Of a stretch of DNA of 64,000 nt, positions 22,356 to 32,175 are shown one piece after another. The notes under the pieces were generated by a model that saw nothing but the letters and a program-made list of their open reading frames with translations, had not been told where the DNA came from and ran no database searches. The DNA is taken from contig NC_081541.1 of the NCBI RefSeq assembly GCF_901000735.1, positions 1,866,595 through 1,930,594 on the forward strand, in the 5' to 3' direction. Position numbers and translations under genes: made by a program. Position 1 is the first letter of the stretch; every line of letters begins with the position of its first letter. This stretch comes from Corylus avellana. Lineage: Eukaryota > Streptophyta > Magnoliopsida > Fagales > Betulaceae.

Positions 22356-25300
22356 TCAAGGTGGAGTGCGAGAGACCAACTTGAGGTTGGACACAAGATC
22401 ACGAAAACGTCCTGGAGGATGTGACTTTGTAAAGATGTCTGCGAGCTGATCACGAGACGTGACAGAATGAAGTTGTAGTGAGCCCTGAAGAAGATGATGA
22501 CGAACAAAATGACAATCAATCTCAATATGTTTTGTCCGTTCATGAAAAACATCATTATGAGCAATCTGAATAGCACTCTTATTATCACAGTATACAGGAG
22601 TAGCAGAAGAAAGAGAGACACCCATATCTTGTAACAACCATCGCAACCAAAGAAGCTCCGCGGTAGTGTCAGCTAGAGCACGATATTCTGCCTCTGTGCT
22701 AGATCGAGCAACAACAGTCTGTTTCTTACTTCGCCAAGAAATAAGCGAGGTGCTAAGTAGAAAACAATAACCAGTGGTAGAGTGACGATCTGTTGGATCA
22801 CCCGCCCAATCAGCATCAGTATAAGCATGCAGCTGTATAGGAGACTGAGAGGAGAAATAAAGCCCATGAAATAATGTCCCCTTCAGATACCGAAGAATGC
22901 GTAGAACAGCTGAGAAATGAGTGGAGCGAGGAGCAGCCATAAATTGACTCACCTGATGGACAGCATATGAGATATCAGGTCGAGTGACAGTAAGGTAGAC
23001 AAGACTGCCAACTAAATGCCGATATAAGGTAAAATCATGAAGAGGCTCGCCATCATGAGGAGTGAGACGAGTATTAAGCTCAGTCGGTGTGTCGACAATC
23101 TTACTGTCTGTAAGATTGGCCCGAGAAAGTAGATCAGATATATACTTGGCCTGTGTTAAATAATAACCATCTGAAGAAGATGAGATCTCAAGACCAAGAA
23201 AATAGCTGAGAGTGCCAAGATCTTTCATCTCAAAGTGTTGACTAAGAAACTGTTTAAGTTCCTGAATACCAGTCATATCATCCCCAGTGATAATCATGTC
23301 ATCAACATATAGTAGAAGAAGTATGGTACCCCGGTCTGTGCGGCAAATAAACAAGGCAGAATCATAAGAACTGATGGAGTAGCCAAGACGAGAGATAGTG
23401 GCGCTAAACTTAGCAAACCATGCTCGAGGTGCTTGCTTAAGCCCATAGAGTGCTCGACGAAGACGACAAACCTTGTTTGTAGGATGAGATAATCCAGGAG
23501 GTGGCTGTATATAAACTTCTTCACTTAAATCACCATTAAGGAAGGCATTTTTGACATCCATTTGACAAAGTGACCAATGCCGAGAGGCTGCAACAGCCAA
23601 CAGAGCACGCACAGAAGAGAGGCGAGCAACTGGAGCAAAAGTCTCTTCATAATCCACACCATATTCCTGAGTAAAACCTCTGGCCACAAGTCGAGCCTTG
23701 TACCTGTCAATAGTACCATCGGAACAAGTCTTGATTTTGTAAACCCACTTACACCCGACCGCAGATTTTCCAAGAGGTAAGTCAACCAGATCCCATGTAT
23801 TGTTCTTGTGTAAAGCATCAAGTTCCTCTTTCATCGCACCCTGCCAAAGAGGGTTAGTGGAGGCCTCACGAAAAGAGTGAGGCTCGTGCAAGGTAGCTAA
23901 GGCATGAAAGCAATGAAAGTCCTGTAAATGGGAAGGAAGAGATCTTACTCGGGTGGATCGACGAATGTCAGGTGATGGAGTGCAGACTGGATCCTCAGAT
24001 GGAACAGAACCTGGGGAGGCAGGCGAAGAACTTGGGGACGCAGGCAAAGAACTTGGGGACACAGGCGAAGCACCCTCGAGGGCATCAGATGACTGCAGTT
24101 CTAGCGAGAGAGACTCAGGCAAAACATCGGTGGTGGGAGTAGGAGAAAGAGGAAACTCAAAAAGGGTAGTAAAGGGAGGGGATGATGGCATGCTGAATTT
24201 GCCGACGTCGTGGAATAGTCGATGCTCCCAAAAAACGACATGACGGGAGATGCGAAGACGACGAGACACAGGATCATAACACCGGTAGCCCTTGTGTTCC
24301 ACTCCATATCCAAGAAAACAACACAACCGAGAACGAGGCTCAAGTTTGGTGCGCTCATGAGGCTGGAGTAAAACAAAACAGGCAGAACCAAAGACACGGA
24401 GATGATGATATGAAGGGATAGAACCAAACAACCGCTCATGAGGAGTGCAATTATCAAGGATAGGGGTAGGCAACCTATTGATTGTGTAGACAGCCGTGAG
24501 AGTGGCTTCACCCCAAAACGGGGTAGGAACAGATGTGGAAATGAGAAGAGCACGGACAGTGTCTAAAATGTGCCTAAGTTTACGTTCAGCTCGACCATTT
24601 TGTTGTGAGGTGCCTGGACATGACAAGTTAGAAACAGTGCCATAATGTTTTAGAATAGCTTGAAAATCATGTTGAGTATATTCTAAAGCATTATCAGAAC
24701 GAAAAGCCTTAATGGGTTTTGAAAATTGGGTTTCAACCATTTTGGCAAAAGTACGATAAATATCCAATAATTCAGAACGAGATTTCATTAAAAACACCCA
24801 AGTGTAAAGAGAGAAATCATCAACAAAAATAACAAAATAACGTGAGCCACTCATACTAGCAACAGGAGAAGGTCCCCAAACATCAGAATGAATTAAATCA
24901 AAGGAAGCAGTAGCATGAGAGTCACTATTATTAAATGGCAAAACCGGTTGTTTACCAAGTTGACATGAACTACAATCAAAAGAATTATTGGAAACTGAAC
25001 CTAACAAACCCTTGGAAGCTAAAAATTGAACGCGAGAGGCAGATGCATGACCAAGACGCGAATGCCAAAGTGCAAGAGATGGTGATGATGAAGAGGCTGC
25101 AGCAGAGATGCCTGTGACAGGGAGATGTAAGGATGATAGTTCAAACATACGCCCAATTCTACGCCCGGTCCCAATGGTCTGATTCGTACGAGGATCCTGT
25201 ACATGCACACCAGAAAAGTCAAAAACAAGTCTATATCCAAGTTCACACAGTTGGCCAACAGAAAGAAGATTGAAGGATAATCCAGACACATGAAAAACTT

Positions 25301-26492
25301 CAGGAACAGAAAGGGAAGGTGTATTGATAGTGCCTATATTTTTAACAGTCATAATGGAGCCATCAGCTGTGCGAATGAATGAAGAATGAGGGGAAGGTAC
25401 AGATGTGGTAGAGGAAGTAGGGTGAGGTGTCATGTGATTGCAACAAGCGGAGTCAAAGAGCCAAGAGGAAGAGGTACCTGGCAAAACTGAGAGGACAGAG
25501 GAAGATGCATTACCAGAACGAGATAGGACGACCTGGTTGACTATTGTCTCGAAGTCAGCTGCAGATAAGGTGACACTGGATCCTGATGCGTGGCTAGAGG
25601 GGGCAACTGAAGAGGGAGCAGCTGGAGATGAACCACTCTCAGTATGAGCAACTGCTGCTGTGGGTGCATTAGATCTTCCCTTACGCCAACACTTGTCAAT
25701 AGTGTGCCCTCGACGTCGACAATAGCGACAGTAAGTATTATTGCGAGACTTAGGAGGGAGTCGAGAAGTACCTAACCTGACATAATACTCTCGCTGGAAT
25801 GACGAGGAGCCAAAGGATGGTGCAGCCAACACTGTATGACTAGGCTGAGAGCGCATAGTCTGCGATCTAGTCTCGGCACGGACAAGTTCGAAGATGGCAG
25901 TGTCCAAAGTGGGAAGAGGAGAACGATGTAATAGTTGCACATGAACAGGCTCAAAATCATCACGCAAAGCCATCAAAAATTGGTGAAGGCGATGTTGATC
26001 TCTACGGGTAATATACATCTGAGCATCAGTGGGATCCTTCCAAATAAGATCAGAAACATCAATTTGGTTCCACAAGAATTGCATGCGGGCAAGAAAATCA
26101 TTGATACTCTGACCAGATTCCTGCCTGAGATGGAAAAGTTCAAACAAAAGTTGATACTCGTGAGCACCATCTACAGAAGAATATCGAGAAGCAAGCATAT
26201 CCCAAGCACCCTTTGCTTCATCAAAGCTGCCAAAGAGTGCAGAACTAGATGGGATAGTGGTATTACGGAACCATGTAAGAATCTGATGATGTTTGCTATC
26301 CCAATCAATAAGACGAGTGGTAAAAGCCTCATCTGCCTCAGAATCCTTTTTAACTGGCTTTTGGATCTCCCCAGTGACATAAAACCAAAGCTTGCGGCCT
26401 TTAAGAAAGCTGCGCATAGATTGAGACCACAACATATAGTTTGTTCCATCCAATACAGTCTGAACATGATGAAAAATCTCGTTTTGTGCCAT
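22356..26492 (-). CDS. Copia-1 gag-pol polyprotein (1378 aa, intact)
   Basis: A single open frame from ATG at 26492 to the stop at 22356. Gag (about 1-250) is followed by a zinc knuckle CRYCRRRGHTIDKC (255-268). An aspartic protease-like site WLFDSACCNHMT has its Asp at 347, but DSA replaces the usual DSG/DTG. Integrase has the zinc motif H477, H482, C507, C510 and catalytic D537, D600 and E636 (35 residues between the last two). A low-complexity Ser/Pro linker lies at about 765-850. Reverse transcriptase has the copia-type catalytic motif YVDD (1062-1065). RNase H has D1226, E1267 and D1303 in TDADWAGD, SSTEAEY and YCDNKS. This is the usual copia order, protease-integrase-RT-RNase H. I see no stop or frameshift. 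Copia-3 is a close relative but broken. Expected products: a virus-like particle and the replication and integration enzymes of the element. Confidence 0.95.
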   Translation of the reverse strand: MAQNEIFHHVQTVLDGTNYMLWSQSMRSFLKGRKLWFYVTGEIQKPVKKDSEADEAFTTRLIDWDSKHHQILTWFRNTTIPSSSALFGSFDEAKGAWDMLASRYSSVDGAHEYQLLFELFHLRQESGQSINDFLARMQFLWNQIDVSDLIWKDPTDAQMYITRRDQHRLHQFLMALRDDFEPVHVQLLHRSPLPTLDTAIFELVRAETRSQTMRSQPSHTVLAAPSFGSSSFQREYYVRLGTSRLPPKSRNNTYCRYCRRRGHTIDKCWRKGRSNAPTAAVAHTESGSSPAAPSSVAPSSHASGSSVTLSAADFETIVNQVVLSRSGNASSSVLSVLPGTSSSWLFDSACCNHMTPHPTSSTTSVPSPHSSFIRTADGSIMTVKNIGTINTPSLSVPEVFHVSGLSFNLLSVGQLCELGYRLVFDFSGVHVQDPRTNQTIGTGRRIGRMFELSSLHLPVTGISAAASSSSPSLALWHSRLGHASASRVQFLASKGLLGSVSNNSFDCSSCQLGKQPVLPFNNSDSHATASFDLIHSDVWGPSPVASMSGSRYFVIFVDDFSLYTWVFLMKSRSELLDIYRTFAKMVETQFSKPIKAFRSDNALEYTQHDFQAILKHYGTVSNLSCPGTSQQNGRAERKLRHILDTVRALLISTSVPTPFWGEATLTAVYTINRLPTPILDNCTPHERLFGSIPSYHHLRVFGSACFVLLQPHERTKLEPRSRLCCFLGYGVEHKGYRCYDPVSRRLRISRHVVFWEHRLFHDVGKFSMPSSPPFTTLFEFPLSPTPTTDVLPESLSLELQSSDALEGASPVSPSSLPASPSSSPASPGSVPSEDPVCTPSPDIRRSTRVRSLPSHLQDFHCFHALATLHEPHSFREASTNPLWQGAMKEELDALHKNNTWDLVDLPLGKSAVGCKWVYKIKTCSDGTIDRYKARLVARGFTQEYGVDYEETFAPVARLSSVRALLAVAASRHWSLCQMDVKNAFLNGDLSEEVYIQPPPGLSHPTNKVCRLRRALYGLKQAPRAWFAKFSATISRLGYSISSYDSALFICRTDRGTILLLLYVDDMIITGDDMTGIQELKQFLSQHFEMKDLGTLSYFLGLEISSSSDGYYLTQAKYISDLLSRANLTDSKIVDTPTELNTRLTPHDGEPLHDFTLYRHLVGSLVYLTVTRPDISYAVHQVSQFMAAPRSTHFSAVLRILRYLKGTLFHGLYFSSQSPIQLHAYTDADWAGDPTDRHSTTGYCFLLSTSLISWRSKKQTVVARSSTEAEYRALADTTAELLWLRWLLQDMGVSLSSATPVYCDNKSAIQIAHNDVFHERTKHIEIDCHFVRHHLLQGSLQLHSVTSRDQLADIFTKSHPPGRFRDLVSNLKLVSRTPP

Positions 26493-26564
26493 CTGGAAGG
26501 CTCAAATGCAAAAACAGACTACAAATATGAAATTAGGACGAAAAAATAGGTAAGAAAGCACCTG

Positions 26565-26613
26565 GTCAACTCTGGAAGTCAACAAAAAGTCAACGGTCAA
26601 CGGTCAAAGTCAA
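26565..26613 (-). promoter_or_regulatory. Cluster of six TTGAC (W-box core) motifs in the Copia-1 leader
   Basis: Six GTCAA on the plus strand, that is TTGAC in element sense (followed by C or T), within 49 bases just upstream of the gag ATG. TTGAC[C/T] is the core bound by plant WRKY factors. A second copy of the cluster lies at 27933-27982. The motif array is seen; regulation is inferred. Confidence 0.6.
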
Positions 26614-26629
26614 CGCTGACGGGCACCAA

Positions 26630-26764
26630 TGACGTGGCAAGGTCTGACTTGATACTGCTGACGTGGCACACAAGCTGACGTGGCACGCAGGCTGACGTGG
26701 CACTGGTGACGTGCACGTAGGTCTGACGTGGCTGAGATGACGTGGCAATTAGGGCTGACGTGGC
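26630..26764. promoter_or_regulatory. Array of seven TGACGTGGC motifs
   Basis: Seven exact TGACGTGGC in 135 bases, plus degenerate ones on either side. TGACGTGG is the classic ACGT-core 'hex' motif of plant bZIP factors, and its reverse CCACGTCA is also known as an ER-stress bZIP target. The spacing is irregular (14-39 bp) and the intervening bases differ. This suggests selection or slippage of the core rather than a simple satellite. Confidence 0.6.
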
Positions 26765-27174
26765 AAGAATGGCGTGGCACGTGGGTGCGATGGCGCGTGT
26801 GGTACACGCGCGAACGGAGGCTGCTTGTACTGGCGCGTGGATCTGACGCGCGGACCTTCTGGGGGCGCGTGGAGGCGCGTGGAGGATCGTATGGAGGATC
26901 TGAGGCCTGTTCTGGAATCCTGGGGAGCAGATCTATCGATCGGTGGCCTAAGGGAAGCAATCGGACCACCGTGGCGGCCGGTGGCTGGACGGCAGTGGCG
27001 GAATTGCCGAACCTTTTGGCGGCGCGTGAGGGCGCGTGTGGACTCCTATATGGCTGTTTGCGGCGGCTCTGGGACGGTTGTCTTCCGGGCTTTCAAGCGG
27101 TATAGTGATACGCTGAAAACCTCGAGGAGAAGATAGAGAACCGTGAGGATCAGAGAGAAGGATTCGCCGGATAA

Positions 27175-27274
27175 NNNNNNNNNNNNNNNNNNNNNNNNNN
27201 NNNNNNNNNNNNNNNNNNNNNNNNNNNNNNNNNNNNNNNNNNNNNNNNNNNNNNNNNNNNNNNNNNNNNNNNNN
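27175..27274. other. Assembly gap (100 N) inside Copia-1
   Basis: The left flank ends 'gattcgccggataa', which recurs at 28487-28500. The right flank starts inside a second copy of gag. The gap therefore joins two overlapping copies of the leader-gag region, and its size and content are unknown. Confidence 0.99.
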
Positions 27275-27862
27275 AAGTGGGAAGAGGAGAACGATGTAAT
27301 AGTTGCACACGAACAGGCTCAAAATCATCACGCAAAGCCATCAAAAATTGGTGAAGGCGATGTTGATCTCTACGGGTAACATACATCTGAGCAACAGTGG
27401 GATCCTTCCAAATAGGATCAGAAACATTAATTTGGTTCCACAAGAATTGCATCCGGGCAAGAAAATCATTGATACTCTGACCAGATTCCTGCCTGAGATG
27501 GAAAAGTTCAAACAAAAGCTGATACTTGTGAGCACCATCTACATAAGAATAACGAGAAGCAAGCATATCCCAAGCACCCTTTGCTTCATCAAAGCTGCCA
27601 AAGAGTGCAGAAATAGATGGGATAGTGGTATTACGGAACCATGTAAGAATCTGATGATGTTTGCTATCTCAATCAATAAGACGAGTGGTAAAAGCCTCAT
27701 CTGCCTCAGAATCCTTTTTAACTGGCTTTTGGATCTCCCTAGTGACATAAAGCCAAAGCTTGCGGCCTTTAAGAAAGCTGCGCATAGATTGAGACCACAA
27801 CATATAGTTTGTTCCATCCAATACAGTCTAAAAATGATGAAAAATCTCGTTTTGTGCCATCT
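27275..27862 (-). pseudogene. Copia-1 second, broken copy of the gag N-terminus
   Basis: From ATG at 27862-27860 this encodes the same gag start as 26492 (MAQNEIFHH), but has TAG soon after (in FHH*TVLDGT) and TGA replacing Trp in LID*DSKHH. It runs into the gap after about 195 codons. It lies between the 5' LTR and the intact gag-pol frame, so a full-length transcript would carry it first. Confidence 0.85.
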
Positions 27863-28574
27863 GGAAGGCTCAAATGCAAAAACAGACTACAAATATGAAA
27901 TCAGGACGAAAAAATAGGTAAGAAAGCACCTGGTCAACTCTGGAAGTCAACAAAAAGTCAACGGTCAACGGTCAAAGTCAACGCTGACGTGGCACTAATG
28001 ACGTGGCAAGGTCTGACTGATACTGATGACGTGGCACTGGTGACGTGGCACGCAGGGCTGACGTGGCTATGCTGACGTGGCAATTAGGGCTGACGTGGCA
28101 AGGATGGCGTGGCACGTGGGTGCGATGGCGCGTGTGGTACACGCGCGAACGGAGGAGGCGTGTACTGGCGCGTGGATCTGACGCGCGGAACTTCTGGTGG
28201 CGCGTGAAGGGTCGTATGGAGGATCTGAGGCCTGTTCTGGAATCCTGGGGAGCAGATCTATCGATCGGTGGCCTAAGGGAAGCAATCGGACCACCGTGGC
28301 GGGCGGTGGCTGGACGGCAGTGGCGGAATTGCCGAACCTTTGGGCGGCGCGTGAGGGCGCGTGTAGCCTCCAATATGGCTGTGTGCGGCGGCTCTGGGAC
28401 GGTTGTCTTCCGGGCTTTCAAGCAGTATAGTGATACGCTGAAAACCTCGAGGAGAAGATAGAGAACCGTGAGGATCAGAGAGAAGGATTCGCCGGATAAT
28501 ACTGGCGGCGCAGGAGGGAAAATATTTAGACGCAAAAAATTTTGAGGTGATTCAGAACCTGTGCTCTGATACCA
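27863..28574 (-). other. Copia-1 leader, copy 2 (next to the 5' LTR)
   Basis: Begins at the primer site TGGTATCAGAGC (28574-28563). It then repeats the leader: GC-rich part, seven TGACGTGGC motifs (27985-28099) and six TTGAC motifs (27933-27982). The match to copy 1 is high but includes indels, for example in the GC-rich part near 26865-26890. Confidence 0.8.
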
Positions 28575-28733
28575 TGTTGAGAATAAGGTTGTATATTGAA
28601 GCACAAAATATAATGTACAGAAGAGGCCTATATATAGGCGAATAATACAGACCTAGTAGAATAAGGAAAGGTACACCTAGTAACCCTAGAATACCAAAGA
28701 AGGTAAATAATAATAATATAATATTATCTAACA
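28575..28733 (-). repeat. Copia-1 5' LTR with TATA-like promoter
   Basis: 159 bp, three substitutions from the 3' LTR. It contains cctatatatagg at about 28626-28637, a plausible TATA box for minus-strand transcription. Confidence 0.93.
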
Positions 28734-29612
28734 GACATTTTAGTCCATCAACAAATTAATTGCACAAGAAGTTATATATAGTTCTTAAACGACGTTTGAT
28801 TTTGCTAGGAAGCTGCCTAGTTCCATTTTATTCTGTACTACCATTCGGATTCGGTGGCCGACTTGACTTTGGAATCAATATTGAATTTTCATTGGTTGCA
28901 AAGAAGACTTGAGGGATCTGCGTGTCAAAAAAGCAAAAGGAAAGACTTCAAGTATGCCGGTCAGACAAAAAAACACAAAATGGAAGACACCACGTACGTA
29001 CGGATGGTCGTAAAAACAATAAAAAAATTAACGAATAAATATTTATAACCGCGACAGTTTGCAGCTGCAGAGTCTTCAATCCTAGCTACAACGAATCCAA
29101 TTTCTGCCCATCTCCATTGCTCCCCTCGAGTTTATCAGGTTCATTTCACTGTTTATATATAATCTCTAAGATGACTATTTTTTCTATTACATTTCCTAAA
29201 CAACGGGGCAATTATTTTTGGGTCCCTTTTACATACCCATGAAATATGTATCTGATGCCAAGCATTAATGTTTTCTTGAACTGAGTATTTGCATTGAGTA
29301 TGCTATATACATATAGCTCATATGGTGCAGAGTCTTACTTTTCTTCCCTGAAAGAAATCATATATATGGTGCACAACCTGGGAGATCGATTGCACTTAAA
29401 TTTTGCTTTTTCTGAGGTTGCACTAAGATTAATATATATATATATTAGACAAAACACCACTTTCCATATATATATATATGGAAAGTGGGATTTTGTCTAA
29501 TCTGTTTTCCAGTTTTTAAGGAATCTAAACTCATACTTTTGTCGTTGTAATTGTAGTTCGTGGTCGTGTGGGTGAGGACGTTAATTGTGTCGTTTACGAT
29601 TAAGCTTGAGTA
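28734..29612 (+). repeat. CNGC-family 5' flank, copy before exon 1
   Basis: Duplicates 20405-20650, parts of 60650-61350, and (inverted) parts of 8980-9470 and 17400-17960. Landmarks are 'ttgcagctgcagagtctt', 'gagtttatcaggttcat' and 'tctaatctgttttccag'. It leads directly into an intact CNGC-type first exon, so it is probably the promoter and 5'-UTR. An inverted repeat of 'aaaccactttccatatat' type occurs at 29450-29505. Confidence 0.65.
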
Positions 29613-29656
29613 ATGAGTTCCCGTGGGCATCGGCATGCGCAAGACAACTGGATGAG
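29613..29656 (+). pseudogene. Orphan CNGC-like exon 1
   Basis: ATG at 29613 opens MSSRGHRHAQDNWM plus two bases (AG), followed at 29657 by the donor 'gttagcatctt'. The second exon of copy A begins with a single G before AAT CAG, so the phases join exactly (AG+G = Arg, then NQDIEGQV). No second exon follows before the next repeat. The call rests on phase and on the conserved intron start shared with 61351-61391 and 8843. Confidence 0.65.
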
Positions 29657-30309
29657 GTTAGCATCTTCTACTTCTTCTTCTTCTTCTATATGTTCTAACT
29701 TATATATCTATATGGTCTTTACAGAAAGAAAAAAAAAAAAAAAAAATTAATTCCTTATAGATATGATTATTATCATTGTAAATATGAGAATAATCAGCAT
29801 CCTTCATTATTATTATTTTGTTTTAGTAACTTATTTTGGTGCTTAAGGCTTTAATAAGGTAGCCCAATTTTGAACCAATCTCTTAAGCGTTGATGAAAAT
29901 AAATCATTCTTTCTTTCTTCTCGTGAAGAGTACTTGCGTAATTCCCCAGTTCCCCTTCCCTTGATCGGCTAATGTACGTGTTCGACAAGTCGATGTCCCA
30001 TGATTACGATCTTATCCATTTTACCTGAAATAGAAATGATTTATTTTATGATCAAATTAAATTTGAGTAATATGGTCAGTTGTTATTTATATAAATGAAA
30101 TGACATGTGATAGTTAGTCATTTATTTTTTTATTTTTTTATTTTTTATTAATTAGTGATGATTTAAGGGTTGATCTTGACGACCACTTCATCAAGTTGTA
30201 TTGCAATTATATAATAGTCTATTAAATAACAATACTTACTAAATTTTACAGCAAGTTGTTATGAGTGATTCTAGAAGTCCCTCTTGTGTTCCTCTTAAGT
30301 CTCTCCAAG
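29657..30309 (+). other. Intron-1-like remnant and AT-rich flank
   Basis: Starts with 'gttagcatcttctacttctt' and has 'agatatgattattatcattg', both shared with the intron-1 copies at 37715-37770 and, inverted, near 8800-8840. It then becomes unrelated AT-rich DNA. No exon 2 is visible. Confidence 0.5.
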
Positions 30310-32175
30310 AATGATGTAATCGTCACCAGAGCATATCCAACAGAATATATAGTTAAATAGTTTACAATCAAAATATTTTTTGTGTATCTCATTCACTATA
30401 TAGCACACCACATCAACAAAAGATATTTAATTCCTTTTTTTTTTTCTTTCTCTTTTTCTTTAAGAAAACAAAAGAAATAAATAAATACATAAAATAGAGA
30501 ATAAAATATAAATCTTAATTTGCGTGTATATAGAGAAAACAGTAACTAAAATAAAAATTTTAAATTTTAAACTAAATATTTTAGTTTTGCATGGGTGAAT
30601 CTTTATGATCAAGGCTAGGCTAGGGGACCCTTGGCAGTTAACTAGAACAATGAGAGCGGAAGGAATGTCTACTTGTCTTGTACATATATCGCTTACTTTT
30701 CTTATATTCCTAAATCATATTAATTATTTTGCTGGGAAGTTGCCAAGTTCATTTTTTCTTTCTTTCTGCACTACCTTATATTCTCTGGCTGACTTGACTT
30801 TGTAATGGATCGATTTTGAATTTTCATCGGTTGCCAAGAAAGACTTGAAGGATGCCTGTGAAAAAAACAAAAAAGAAAGACTCGAATAATAAATATCTAT
30901 AAATATTGCGGCGGTTGCTCTTGTTAATTAGTTGCAGCTGCAGAGTAGTCTTAGAAGATTAAATCCAATATTTGAACCAAAATCAAACTGCAATCACTTC
31001 CTAAAAACGAAGTACTGAAAATATAAAGGTGATATTTATAAGAACCTTGCTGAGAGATCATTCTCCAAAAATGCCTGGAATTAATATACAGACAATTTAG
31101 CGGATATTATTGTCATAGATAGGCTTTGAATTTTGATTTTTATGTAAGCATTTATGACTTGTAACTTTGTAACTTCGGCTGTGATTTTCTCAGAACTTTT
31201 TACTCTGTGATGTAAGAACGTTTACGCTCGTGATCATTCTTCAATGAGACTGGAATGATTCCCTTTCAAAAAAAAAAAAAAAAAAACATAGAGTCAGAAA
31301 CGAAGGTTAAAAAGAAGATTGTGCAACTATCTCAAGTCAGTTCACCACACAAAGCACAACTATATATATATAGTTGGGGTGGCAATGTCTTTCCTCCCAT
31401 GTACAACACATTCCGCACGTAGATTTACAAAATTAACTCCATTTGTGGTAATAGAATTTACTGCTGTGAGTAGTCAATATTGTATTATTATTGAACTCGA
31501 AACATAGTCTATTTTTCACGTGAAAAATAAAGTAATGCTAAAAGTTATTGTTGTATCACTCAAAAAATGATGTGACTTATAAAATTATCAACCTGTTTGA
31601 TTAATTATTATTAAATTTTAATCAAATAATAATTTTAAAAATTATATCAATTTAAAATTGACACAAGAAGAATACAATAATATATAACTTCTACAATTAC
31701 TCTGAAAAAGGTCATTTCTATACATAGAACTCCAAGAACAGGTGTCGTGGAAGTTTCTTCTCTAACGTACGTACGGTTAGCAATCTCAAGAATATACTCC
31801 CAAAACTCGTGGAAATTTAGAATATACTCCAAATCATGCATGGTGACGTTTCTTAAATTTTCTCCACACGTGTAATATCTGGCTATCCAACGAGAGCGTA
31901 GGCGTGCATTAGCCGCCTCATGTTGGGAATCTTGCATTTAATTTCCTGCCCTTTTGATCAAGCGGCCGGACCCTTGGCAGTTAGTACAAGACCTGAGTGA
32001 ATATCACTTTGTTTTCTTATATTATTTCTTAATTATTTTGTTGGAAAGTTCCTGTTGCTTTTTTATTTTTTATTTTTTATTTTTTTGCATTACTGTTTAA
32101 CTATTGAATTAATAACTAACTTTTTTTATTAGCTTAAATTTTTAAAATAAGCAATTATTTAGCATGCATATTAGA
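30310..32175 (+). repeat. Inverted copy of 9895-11930 (CNGC-family upstream region)
   Basis: Matches the reverse complement of 9895-11930 from 'gtcaccagagcatatcc' to the 'ttagcatgcatattagaata' block. It differs by about 200 bases at 31090-31287 ending in an A run, and by having one instead of 2.4 units of the 160-bp repeat. The gypsy element begins at its right edge. Confidence 0.75.
31090..31287 (+). repeat. Possible retroposed insertion with A tail
   Basis: About 200 bases absent from the inverted partner near 10900, ending in an A run of about 18 bases. No RNA polymerase III box and no reading frame are evident. It could be the 3' end of a LINE or an unknown SINE. Confidence 0.35.

Larger units (their letters stand above)
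26493..27174 (-). other. Copia-1 leader, copy 1
   Basis: Non-coding leader between the gap and the intact gag. In element sense it has a GC-rich part (27174-26790), then the TGACGTGGC array, then the W-box cluster, then gag. It duplicates 27863-28500 with scattered differences. Open frames on both strands of the GC-rich part differ between the two copies and look spurious. Confidence 0.75.
22184..28733 (-). mobile_element. Copia-1, a complete Ty1/copia LTR retrotransposon
   Basis: Bounded by 159-bp LTRs (22184-22342 and 28575-28733) that begin TGTTAGATAATA and end CAACA in element sense. A perfect 5-bp target duplication gacat lies at 22179-22183 and 28734-28738. The primer site TGGTATCAGAGC (28574-28563) abuts the 5' LTR, and a polypurine tract TGGGGGGC abuts the 3' LTR. 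One open frame encodes gag-pol. Between the 5' LTR and the intact gag lies about 2.1 kb: a second, broken gag start with its leader, an assembly gap, and a second copy of the leader. The LTRs differ at only three positions, so the insertion is young. Confidence 0.95.

Noticed and set aside
22337..25963. Many shorter minus- and plus-strand frames within the Copia-1 polyprotein region
   Set aside because: Shadows of the 1378-residue frame with no independent domains.
26610..27136. Several open frames of 60-125 codons on both strands of the GC-rich Copia-1 leader
   Set aside because: They are not conserved between the two leader copies, overlap each other on both strands, and lie in a non-coding leader. 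GC-rich DNA has few stops by chance.
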